Assembly (NCBI GenBank): GCA_027625915.1
Contig: JANTQA010000048.1
Coordinates: forward strand, 2,728,001 to 2,792,000
DNA from: Anaeramoeba flamelloides
Lineage: Eukaryota; Metamonada; Anaeramoebidae
Reading direction: 5' to 3'
DNA length: 64,000 nt
Shown piece after piece: positions 46,101 through 57,571 of this stretch (the stretch's first letter is position 1; each line of letters opens with the position of its first letter). Under the pieces are notes generated by a model. The model did no database searches. It was given only the letters and a program-made list of their open reading frames with translations, and was not told the DNA's origin. Position numbers and translations under genes: made by a program.

Positions 46101-49100
46101 TTAAAGTTGGTACTTAAGGCATCTATGAAAGAAGAAAATGTAAAAAAAAAGGCGAAAAAAACTTGATTTTTTTTTTTTCCTTGAATGTATTTTTAAAATT
46201 TTATTTTTTTATTAAAAATTTATAAAATAATTTCAAAAGATTAATTTTAACAATTCTTTTAATTGATATTTATTGATTTTTTTGAAGAAAATATCTTATT
46301 CACATTTTTTGAAGAAATTTTTCAAATTTCAAACTTCAAACATTATTTAATGAAGAAAAAATGTCTAATTTCTTTTTAAGATTAGTTTTCAATAGATTTA
46401 ATACAAAACTCAATTTTTACTATTTTAATTAACTTTAAATAAAAAAAATATAAAACCAAAAAAAAAAAAAAACAAAAACCAAAAACCAAAACAAAAACTA
46501 AAACAAAAACAAAAACAAAAAATAAAACGAACAATAGGGATTCAAAACAAATAATTCTGAAACAATTCATGGATCGTTCTTAATAATTTATGAATTATTT
46601 CAAATTTCAAAAGATATATTATTAGAAACATTTAAAGAAATTTGTGATTTCATTTTCAATTACAAAGATAATAAATCACCGGACATTCGCAAGGCCGTAT
46701 ATATTTTGATACCAATATTAGCGAAATGTAACAAAGAGAATTTTGAAAAGGATTATCTCTCTGCCATTGTAAAATATTTAGAAAAATCATTAAAAAAATA
46801 TTCATCCGAAAGGATTGAAATCTTTCAATGCTTTGGCAAATTATCATTATCTTTAGGAACATCATTTGAACCATATTTAAATATTATCATCAAAATGATT
46901 CAAGAAGCATTAAATTCAAACAAAAAAAAACGGTATTGCCCTGAATCAATCGAATGCTTTGGTATGTTAGCAGAATGCTTTAAAAAAAAAATCATACCAA
47001 TTTCCGAAAACTTTAAAATATTTCAAAGTATATACAAACTACCATTAACTGAAAAGCTGATAAATTTATTGAAAAAATTAATTAAAGAGCTACCGGGCTA
47101 TTCAACAAATATCCATCAAAATTTATATGTAATAATCACGAATATCTTAAAAAGTGTATCTTTGCAATCAAGCCAAAGCCAACAATTGTTTACTCAACAA
47201 AGTGAATACAATTCAATAATATTATCTTTAAAATGTTTAACGATATTTGAATTTGATTTAAATGAAACAATCCAATTTATAAAAAACTACGTGTGTGAAT
47301 TTTTACACGAAACGGACCATGAAATTAGGAAGCAATCTGCATTAACATGCATGCATATCCTAATTGAATCCGAAACCAACGAGTTAACAAATGTTAATAC
47401 GGTGCAAAATGAAATTTTGGATAAACTATTAATTTTAGCAATTACCGATTCAAATTTAAATATTAGATTATCCATTTTGAAATCAATTAATAATAAATTG
47501 GATCATAAATTATCCAAATCTAACAAATTGTCTCCATTGTTTTATACATTGAATGATGAAAACTTTGAAATTAGATATATAACGGTCACAATTATTGGTA
47601 GGTTGTCCAGTTTAAACCCTACGTTTATTGTGCCATCATTAAGAAAAATCCTGATTCAATTATTAACTGAATTGGAATATAATAAAAATTTGAAAACCCA
47701 AGAAAAAAGCTTAAAATTGTTAACTCATATGATTGAATCTATTGGTTCTTTAATTAAACCATATAGTGAATTAATATTGAAAAATTTGATACCAAAGCTA
47801 TATTCAAATTCAAAACAAATCACTTTATTAAAAAGTTCAATTATTAATTATATTTTGATCGCAATTGGAAGATTATCAATATATACAAAAAAGAGAAAAA
47901 TGAAGCAATATATTGAGGAACTAATTGGATTTATTATCAAAATTTTACAAGATCAAATTCCTAATATCAAAATTAAAATTACTCTAAGAACTTTATTCCA
48001 GCTATTAAACGCAACTGGCTATGTTATTGATCCTTATAAAAAATTTCCCCAATTATTGTTGTTGTTATTAAGGATCTTTCGAATAAAAAACAAACCTCAC
48101 ATTCGAAAAGAAATTATGCAAATTTTAGGTTTAATTGGTGCAATCGACCCATATGATCTGAAAATGAATTTTAAAAAAAATAAAATTAACAGTAACAATA
48201 ATAATAATCAAAATAAAAACAACCACAACAACCACAACAACCACAACCACAACCACAACCACAACCACAGCAACAACATTCATAACAACAACAATTCCAA
48301 TGAAATCAGTGGTGGTGATAATTATAGTAGTATCAGTGGTATAAACAGTAAGGAATATAATCCAATTCAAAATAATAGCACCAAAAACGAACAAATTCTA
48401 CCTGGTTTTGATTTAATTTTTGATAATTACTATCCAACCATTGTTATTAATGAATTAATCAAAATTTTAAAAGATAATTCCCTAAGACAACATTTTTCAA
48501 TGATTATTAGAACTTTAATGACCATCTTTAAATCAATAAAACTAAGAACGATTCAATTTTTACCAAAAGTGCTACCAACATTTTTTAATTTGATGAGGAA
48601 TTGTGAAAACATTATGAGGGAATTTTTATTTAAACAATTAAGAATCTTAATTTGTTTTGTTAAGGAACACATTTATAAATATTTAACTGAATTGGTATCA
48701 ATAATTCAACAATTTTGGCTTCCCCAATATTATTCTGAAATAATTTTATTAATTAAAGATTTATGTTTATTGAAAAATGACGAGTTTAAAATCCAATTAC
48801 CAGAACTAATACCATATATGATTGAAATTTTGGAAACAAATAATATTGATGAAAATATCAAAATTAATGTATTAATTGCCTTCAAATTATTAAGTGACAA
48901 TTTGGAAGATTATTTACATATCGTTATCCCATCGATAATCAAAATACTTGATGATAAAAAGAATTCAATTAATTTGAAATCAAACGTGTTAACTACCATT
49001 GGTGGCTTGTCTCTTCATATAAATTTATTAGACTTTGCATCTCGAATCATTCACCCTATTAGTCGAATTTTAATTAATTATAATGTGAATTCGATAAAAA

Positions 49101-52100
49101 ATTTTTATTTTAACAAATCCGATATTCTTGATCAAAATCATGTCAATTCTAACAATAGCAGTAATGGCCTTAATCATATTAATAACGAAATCTTAAAGAA
49201 TAAGGAATTAATTAATGATTTAAATAACAATAACAATTTGATCCAAAATAAAAATCTTCACCTTCATAACCACAATGCCAAGGATTCGAAAAAAAATAAT
49301 AGTAACAATAGCAACAATAAAAATAAAAGCAATTTGAAAAAAACAAATTCGATGAGTAATATTATAAATAAAAAATCCTTTCTTAATAACACGAACCATT
49401 TAATTAACGAAGCTCTGAACACCCTGTCAAAATTAGTAATTCAATTGAATAAGGAATATTTGATTTTCATTCCAATGATTGAAAAAATCATGGTCAAATA
49501 TGACATTAAGCATATTTTTTATTCGGATTTGGTCGAAAAATTGATAAACAATAAATCATTAACTGGGAAAAAAAAGGGGCAAGTAAGAATTATTCCAAAA
49601 AAAACATTAAGCTTAGGAATTGACAATGAAAGCCAAAACCATTTCCGCGAGCTTATTCAGAAAAATAGCAAATTGGCAAATTCATTGGAAGATATAATGG
49701 GATCATCGTTTTTATCTTCAAATGATTTAAATACACAAATCAAGGATAAAAAGAATTCATCAAGAATGCAAGAAATACCAATAACTAAATTATTAGTTGA
49801 TCAAAATACATTAAAAGACTTTTGGTCGGTGGGCAATTATTCCAATCAAGAAGAATGGGACGAATGGGTTACAAACTTCTCGTTACAACTCCTAAGACAA
49901 TCCCCAAGCCCGGCTATTCGAAGTTGCTCCTCATTGGCCCAAATCTATTGCCCATTGGCTAGAAGGTTATTTAATGCTGCATTTCTCAGCTGTTGGAACG
50001 AATTGGATGAATATCACCAGGAGCATTTAATCTATAGTTTGGAAATTGTATTTAATAATTTTAAATCAATTTCGACAGAGATTTTGCAAATTTTATTAAA
50101 TTTGGCCGAATTTATGGAGCATGTGGATAAGCCCTTGCCAATTACCATTTCCAAATTAGGGGAGTTGGCTGAAAAATGCCATGCCTATTCTCAAGCATTG
50201 CATTATAAGGAAATTGAATTCCAATTAGATCCTAAATTGTCAATTGAAGGATTAATTGCGATTAATAACCAATTAGAAAAGCCCCAGGCTGCCATTGGAA
50301 TTTTGAAATTTGCACAAAAGAATTTAAATTTGGAATTAAAAGAAACTTGGTACGAACAGTTAAATAGATGGCAAAATGCTTTGAATGCTTATCAAAATAG
50401 AATTAATAGAATTAACCATAACCAGAATGTTGATGGTAACAATCAATCTGGAACTAATAATAATAACCACCACAGCAGCAATGATAAGATGATTAATACG
50501 AACAACAGACAAACAATTTTTTTACAAAGTAATCAAAATTTAACAATCACCCAAGTGGTTTTAGGTAAAATGAGGTGTTTAAATGCCTTATGCGAATGGG
50601 ACGAATTAATACAGATGGCTCAAGAATATTGGATCTATTTTCAAACTAATGGCAAGCAAAATTGTGATAATAACTCAAATCATAATCAAAAGTATAACCA
50701 AAATGTTTTAAATCAAATCGCGCCGCTAGTGGTCAACGCTTATTTCAATTTACGAAATTATGAAGAAATGAACAATTATATTCAAATTATCGATAAGAAT
50801 TGCTTTGAGGGTGCCTTTTGGAGAGCAATTATTGAAATAAATAATGAAAATTATCCAAAGGCAAAAGAATTTATAAATTTGGCTCAAGATAATGTTTCGA
50901 AAAATTTAAACACTTTAATTTTTGAATCATATTCAAGACAATATAATGAAATTATCAATTTACAGCAACTGATTGAATTGGAAGAGGCAATTCAGTATAA
51001 AAAGGCAACAAGAAACAGCAATGTGCTAAAACAAAAGCAAATTAAACAAAACTATTCAAAGAGACTACTGAATTGTAAAAAGGAAATCAACATTTGGCAA
51101 AGGATTCTATCCGTTCAATCGATAGTGATCCCACCGAAGGAAAATATCGAAATCTGGTTAAAATTTGCAAAATTGTCAATCAAAAATGGCAAAAATTTTA
51201 CACTAGCTGAAAGGAGCATTCGGAAATTCATTGACAGCAAATTAATCAATACACAGAATCAAAAAATCAAAATATTATCCAAGGATTTCCAATCGTTGCA
51301 TCCGAAAGTGGCTTTAAACTATTTGGAATTATTATGGCAAAACCAAAACAATGAAAATGAAAAGGAAATCACTTTTAAATCATTGCAGCAATTGTGTAAT
51401 AAGATACCTCCACCCTCAATTTTTGAAAAAAGGAGAAAGGAACAAGAACGGGTAGAAAGATGGAAAATTAAACAGCAAAGAGAATTAAGAATTAGCAAAG
51501 ACAATAATGAAATATATCAAAAGGAAGAAATTAAAAAACAAAGGAAAAGACGAGAGAAAAAAAAGCAATTAAAGATCATCAAAAAGCAAGAGAAAATTCG
51601 AAGAAGAACTTTTTTTATGCAAAAAATGATGAAAAATAAGAATAATCATTTGAATGAAAAAGTTAATAATAATGGTAGCAGCAGCAGCAGCAGCAGCAGT
51701 AATAATAGTGATGGTAAAGGTGTTGAGGAAAATGAGAATAAATTAAAAATTAATAAAGAATTAAATGGTTTATTAAAAGAAAAATTCGGATTAGAGGATC
51801 ATAAAAAAAGAAAAAGGAGCAAAAAAAAAAAAAAATTATTAGAAAAAAAACAAATGCTAAAAGAAAAAACTGTATTGGCAAAAGATTCGAAAGATTTAGA
51901 AAAAGCTAACTCCAGATTAAGGGCAAAATATTTTTTAACTTTAGGAAAATGGGGGTTAAATAATATAAAATTAACCAGAGGAGAAAAACAAGAAATCGCT
52001 TTAGACTCTTTCAAATTAGCAACAGAATACGACAAGTCATGGTACAAAGCATGGCATAATTGGGCATTTTTTAATTTTCAAATTATTTTTCAAAAGAAAT

Positions 52101-54745
52101 TTAATAGCAATCATAAAAAATTAGGTAGCAATAATAAGAATAATAAATTTAACAATGGTGATGATAAATTAAATCCAGAAATGATTCAAAATTATCTAAT
52201 ACCATCTATTAAGGGCTTTTTCAAATCCATTTCATTAAACCCTGGCAACCAATCTGTCCAGGATATTTTAAGGCTGCTGACGCTATGGTTCGAATATGGC
52301 GAATATGAAGTTGTTAGCAAAACCATACTGAATGAATTCGTCACCGTATCGATCGATACTTGGCTAAAGGTCATTCCTCAGATTATTGCCAGAATAAATA
52401 CCCCGATTGAGCAAATACGAGAGGTCATTTGCTATTTGTTGAACGAAGTTGGTAAGGTACATCCCCAGGCTTTGGTTTTCCCACTGACGGTTTCATATAT
52501 CTCAGAAAACGAAACTAAAAAAATGATCAAAATTGCTCAAAGGAAAAGGAGACTAAGTAAAGAATCCCAAAAATCACATTTACAGTTATTACAAATAATT
52601 AACAAAAATAATGGGAATGGTAGTAAGAAGAAAAAAAGAAAAAAATTTCAAAGAAAAAGAAGTAAATTAATTAGCACTCAAGATAAAAGGCCAAATTTAA
52701 AATCGAATTTAGATTTCAAAATTAATGGAGAACCCATTAATGATTTTGAATTCCAATCTTCTGATTCTGAAATTACATCAGATTTGGAATTTTCAGATGA
52801 TGTCAAAAATGATCATTATTATTACACTTCATCTTTTTCTTCGTCTTCTTCCTCGGATTCAAGTTCCGATTATGGCTCCTTTACCGATTTGTACCCAGAT
52901 GAAAACGGTGGTAATGAAACATCAAATTTATATAAAATCAATTTATTTAAGCATTATGATGAGAACCAAAATAATAAAAATAACCTATCAGAATCTTTAA
53001 TGGAAGAAATGAGAAATCATTCCTCAAATTTAGTTAACGATGCAGAGTTAGTTTCCAGTGAATTGATTCGAATTGGGATATTGTGGGAAGAGCTGTGGAA
53101 CAAAGGATTGGAGCAAGCATCAAAGGCATACTTTGGACAAAAGGACGTTATTCAAATGTTGATGGAATTGCAGCCATTGCATGAAATGATATCAAGGGGA
53201 CCCTCGACGATGAGGGAGTTGTCATTTTTGCAAAATTACGAAAGAGACCTAATTGAAGCACAGGAATGGTGTAAAAAGTATTTGAAAAAACCAGACATTG
53301 GGCATTTGACCCAGGCGTGGAATCTGTATTACAAAGTTTTTGAACAGATAGGAAATGCCTTGCCAAAAATGACGAATTTGAAATTGTCCTATATGAGCCC
53401 TGAATTGAACAAAGTGAAGAATTTGGAATTGGCAATGCCAGGTACTTATAAAGCCGGTAAAAAGATAATCAAAATCAAGGAATTTTACCCAACGGCAGAT
53501 GTGATTTTGTCTAAGCAGCGGCCTCGGAAGATTAAAATCAAGGGTAACAACGGGAAAATGTATAAATTTTTATTGAAGGGGCACGAGGATCCTAGACTTG
53601 ATGAAAGAGTTATGCAACTGTTTGGGCTGGTTAATACACTATTAAAACAGGAGTCAAGCAAAAAATCTTCTCAGCAGCATTTAAAAATAACTAGATACAG
53701 TGTAATCCCCCTCTCGACTAATTCTGGCATAATTGAATGGGTGCCTCATTGTGACACCATGCATGAATTAATTCGAGAATACCGAAATGCTAGAAAGATA
53801 TTTTTAGATTTGGAAAGAAGAGTAATGCTAGAAATGACACCAGAATATGATCAATTAAAACCGATCCAAAAAATTGAAATTTTTACCAATTCTTTAGATC
53901 AAACAGAAGGAGAAGACCTTGAAAAGATTCTATGGTTAAAATCAACAAATTCTGAAAATTGGCTAGAAAGGAGAACCAATTATACTCGATCACTGGCTTT
54001 AATGTCAATGGTCGGCTACATTTTAGGTCTCGGAGATAGGCACCCTAGCAACTTGATGATGGAAATATACACTGGCAAAATCCTTCATATCGATTTCGGC
54101 GATTGCTTTGAAGTCACAAGAGAAAGAGATAAATTCCCCGAAAAGATCCCCTTTAGATTGACTAGGATGCTAATCAAGGCAATGGGGGTTTCAGGAATCG
54201 AGGGTAACTTTAGAAACACCTGTGAATCCGTTATGCAATTGCTACGCAACAACAAAGATTCTCTCATGGCAATGCTAGAAGCCTTCGTCCATGACCCCTT
54301 GCTGACTTGGCAATTGGTAGACGAAAAGAAGGAAATCAATGAAGACAAATTTACAAAAGTTAGAGATGTCGACGAACATAAGAATACAAAAAATCAGACT
54401 CAAAAATTCCAATTGGAAATGTTACAATCAATTGAAATAAAAAATTCAATGAAATCATCAATTAACCAAACTTTGCCAAATGATATCAAGAATAAATCAA
54501 AGTCAAGTGTTATTAATAATAATGATAGTGATCGATCCAATTTCCATAACAGGGACAATCTTAAAAATAATGTAAATGAAGAAGCAATAAAGCTAATTAA
54601 GCGAATCGAAGACAAATTAACTGGAAGGGATTTTGACCCAAATAAAACACTTGATGTAACCCAGCAAGTAGAAATGTTAATAGAAGAAGCCAGTTCCGTT
54701 GAAAATTTATGTCAATGCTATAATGGCTGGTGCCCCTTTTGGTAA
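43187..54745 (+). CDS. TOR: Target of rapamycin (TOR) kinase
   Basis: TOR is the PIK-related Ser/Thr kinase of TORC1 and TORC2 that couples nutrients to growth. Exons 43187-43882 and 46538-54745 join in phase to give 2967 residues. The join recreates the conserved KKGF...IHGSFLIIYEL segment. HEAT repeats fill the N-terminal half, the FAT domain follows, and the FRB is at about 2397-2500. The kinase domain carries KQRPRK, GHED..LDERVMQLFG, GLGDRHPSNLM (about 2731) and HIDFGDCFE. FATC ends ENLCQCYNGWCPFW, and the stop follows directly as in all TORs. FRB residues matching human Ser2035, Phe2039, Thr2098, Trp2101, Tyr2105 and Phe2108 are present; the Asp2102 position is Asn. The extra length over human (2549) comes from Asn/His-, Lys/Glu- and Ser-rich inserts: 48170-48400, 49120-49400, 51430-51890 and 52510-53030. 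Confidence 0.97.
43883..46537 (+). other. 2.65-kb intron of TOR
   Basis: The donor is AAA|GTAAAG (43883) and the acceptor is AACAATAG|GGATTC (46537), both phase 0. It contains a complete M2 element and a small hairpin at about 45186-45213. The acceptor is preceded by an A/C-rich stretch (AAACCAAAAACAAAAAC-type, about 46455-46530) instead of a pyrimidine tract. Confidence 0.85.
45242..45771. mobile_element. M2 MITE, complete copy in the TOR intron
   Basis: The left end is TAAACACCATTCCAAAAAT and the reverse-complemented right end TAAACCAAATTCCAAAAAT, both running into TTGGACACA. TA precedes the left end. It aligns end to end with 16689-17217. Confidence 0.75.
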
Positions 54746-55015
54746 ATTATTTTTAGTGATATATCGTTTATATTTATTATCATTATTGTTTTATTTTATT
54801 TTTTATAATATGTGCTATTTAAATTATTAATAATAAATTATATTCATTCTTGAAAAAACAATTTGGTTTATTATTTTTGTTTATTGTGTGTTTTAAAATT
54901 GAAGTAATGTTTTTTTTTTTATTAAATTGTTTTTAAATCTGAAACTTTTAATTGCTTTATCAAGATACTGAGTTGTGTTTGTTAATATTTTTAGTTTTAA
55001 TATTGGGTCTATTTT

Positions 55016-55560
55016 TAAATAAACCCCCTTCCAAAAATTTGGATATTACAGCAACACCCAAAATCAAAAATAGGAAAAAAAAAACTAATTTTTTGAATTT
55101 TTGGAAATGTAATATTGCTCACAACTAAATTATTCAGTATTAATGTTTTTATATGTAATATCTTTTTTATCCAAATAAAAAAGAAAAAAATATAAAAGGA
55201 AAAAATAAAAATCTCTGTTTTCTAAATGATGAATCGAGTAGAAGAAAAAAATTGTATTTTGAGATTTGTTAAAATATCACCAACAATTATTGATCAACCA
55301 AATGATTAGATACCATCAACCACCTGTATGTGATTTTTTTTTTAAAAAGAACTCATCAATCCGCTTCTATTAATCATTGTAAAAAAATTTTCCAAATAGG
55401 GAAAAAAGTAACTTGCTTAACTCGATCAAGGAAATGAAAGCAAAACAAGAAAAAACAAAAAAAATATGAACAATACTTTGTTCAAATTCAAATTACTTTC
55501 CAAATTGAATTTAGAGTTTACTATGGTTATTCTTTTAATATTTTTAACCACATCATAATA
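55016..55560. mobile_element. M2 MITE, diverged copy
   Basis: The left end (AAACCCCCTTCCAAAAATTT) and interior (ATTATTGATCAACCAAATGA and others) match the M2 copies at 16.7 and 45.2 kb. The right terminal repeat is not preserved. Confidence 0.6.
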
Positions 55561-56255
55561 TTTTCAAGATATTTTCTTTTTAAAATTTTTAAAAAAATTC
55601 TTTCATTCTTTTAAAAATATATTTGTGAAAATTAAAAAAATAATTGAAGAAAATATTCAAACTTTAATTGTTGTTACTTATAGAACATTTACAACCTTAC
55701 TGTGGAAAATATGATAAACAGAAATTTGTTTTTCTATTTTATACTTTACTTTTTAGGTAAAGAATTTTATGATCATTGTATAACCTGAATTTTTTATAAT
55801 AGACCAAAAATTTTAAATTGAAGTTTATTATTCAAAATATAAATTAAAAGAATAATCAATATATATAAATATATAATGCTTTTTTCAAGATATTCTCTTC
55901 ACCCTCTTGAAACTGTCACAATAAATATCACCATCCAATGACAACACCTTTTGTTTTCTATTTTATTTTTAATAAAAAACATAACTGATTAATTAAGATT
56001 TTGAGAAAATTCATATATCTTAGATTCATCTATCTCATCTATTTTTTATATTTAGAGACTTTAACTTAAAATTAAACTTATTTTTTCGCAAAAAAACAAC
56101 TTAAAAAAAATGAGAAAAAACCAAAAATATTCATAAGTAGTCAAGTATTATCTAACAAAGATATTTTTTCTGTAAATGGTCAAAATAAATATTCCTAGAA
56201 AAAAGGATTTTTTTTTATGATTTTTTCTAGCTTTGGTTTCATAAAAAAAAATAAT

Positions 56256-57183
56256 AACTGTTTGGCAACTTCTTAATTTGGTTCTTAGCTGATCGATCTT
56301 GGTTTTTGTATCGGTTTTATTAGTGGTACAAAAAGACAATAATTGACAATTTATTAAATATTTCCAAAAACTGAATTGAAGAATGTAAAGCTAATAAGTA
56401 GTTAAGTTATCAAAAAAAGTGGTTAATTGAATTAAGTTTTATTTAGAGCTTTTACAAAAATTATTTTTTTTATTAGTGAATTGACTAAAAGGGAATCAAT
56501 ACAGTGATCAAAACAAAGAGTGATCAACGACTATAACCCATGTTTCAAAATATTATCCATGTTTTCTTTCTTCTTGTACCAAGGCAACATCCAATCTACT
56601 ACCCAATAGTATACCTAAGTTTAAATCGGTTTTGAAAGTAAAGTTCTGATTATTTTCTGTAAAATTTAAATTAGGACTGCAATTTGTTGAAAATATTCCA
56701 TAATAATCTCAGTTTTCTTTGAAATTTTTTTGTTTTTTGATGATTAAAAATTTTATGACAAATTTACTCTATTTTTTGAGATAAATTTTTCAATTTGCTC
56801 CTTCATTTTTAGAATTTCTTTTTAAATAATAGAACTTTAAGAAACCAATACCATATTTTTTTAGGGTTTATTATCAGTTTCTTTGATTGGTTAACGATAG
56901 GTCTTCTATAACAAAAAAAACGCTTTTTATTTTGAAACACAGATTATAATTTTTTTTGCACCCTTTATTTTGACTACAGTATATTTTAGTCAATAACTCA
57001 AAAATCTTATTTCATTCATCAACATATACTAATCTTATTAAGTTTAGACTCTTGAATTTGGAGTTCTGAAAAAAAAAAAAATGATTAAAAATTGTCTGTT
57101 TGAACCACTATTAAAACCCATACCAAGTCCAAGATCGATCAACTAAGGACTAAACTAATAAGCTGCTAACAACTTGACATAAG
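56256..57183. mobile_element. M5 inverted-repeat element carrying a nested M4
   Basis: Long imperfect inverted repeats of about 85 bp lie at 56256-56340 and 57091-57183. Each contains TTAGYTGATCGATCTTGG and an AATAGTGG or ATTAGTGG stretch in its own orientation. A complete M4 element sits between the arms, so about 450 bp is M5 proper. The outermost ends are uncertain. A single related arm occurs at 63681-63745. Confidence 0.65.
56502..56979. mobile_element. M4 MITE, compact copy
   Basis: This 478-bp element has ends CAGTGATCAAAACAAAG and, reverse-complemented, CTGTAGTCAAAATAAAG. TA is duplicated (56500-56501 and 56980-56981). It lies entirely between the arms of M5, so it inserted later. 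The ends and target fit Tc1/mariner-type elements. Confidence 0.8.
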
Positions 57184-57571
57184 ATAATCTTATTTCAAAT
57201 TTTCAGGGATTGTAAACCTTAATATTTTTTCCAAAATAATAAAAATAAATTATTTCATCACATTTTGTATTGAAAGTCTGATAGATGAAAAATAAATGAT
57301 TGGTTTTCTTAAGTTTACAAATCAAGACAGTGTTTGGTAAATATAATAAGTGACATTTTCCATCTCATTAATAAGATAAAATAAAGCTTTGAAGGACTTT
57401 TTTAATGATTCAAAATTTACTTTTTACTTCCTCAAGTAATTCCAAACTGTGTGTTCTTTATATTCTGCAAATGAAGAAATTAAAAGTAATAGAAGATTTT
57501 ATTTGATGTTCCAGATAAATTTCTGGATTGAGATTTTATTTTTTAATAATTTGTTTCGATTTTTCTCAAAA

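Larger units (their letters stand above)
54746..57571. other. TOR to RPC4 intergenic DNA
   Basis: An AATAAA lies about 85 bp after the TOR stop and may serve as polyadenylation signal. An M2 relative and the nested M5/M4 pair occupy much of the rest. The RPC4 frame remains open upstream of its likely ATG at 57572, back to a GTG at 57449, but that stretch is not conserved. Confidence 0.5.
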
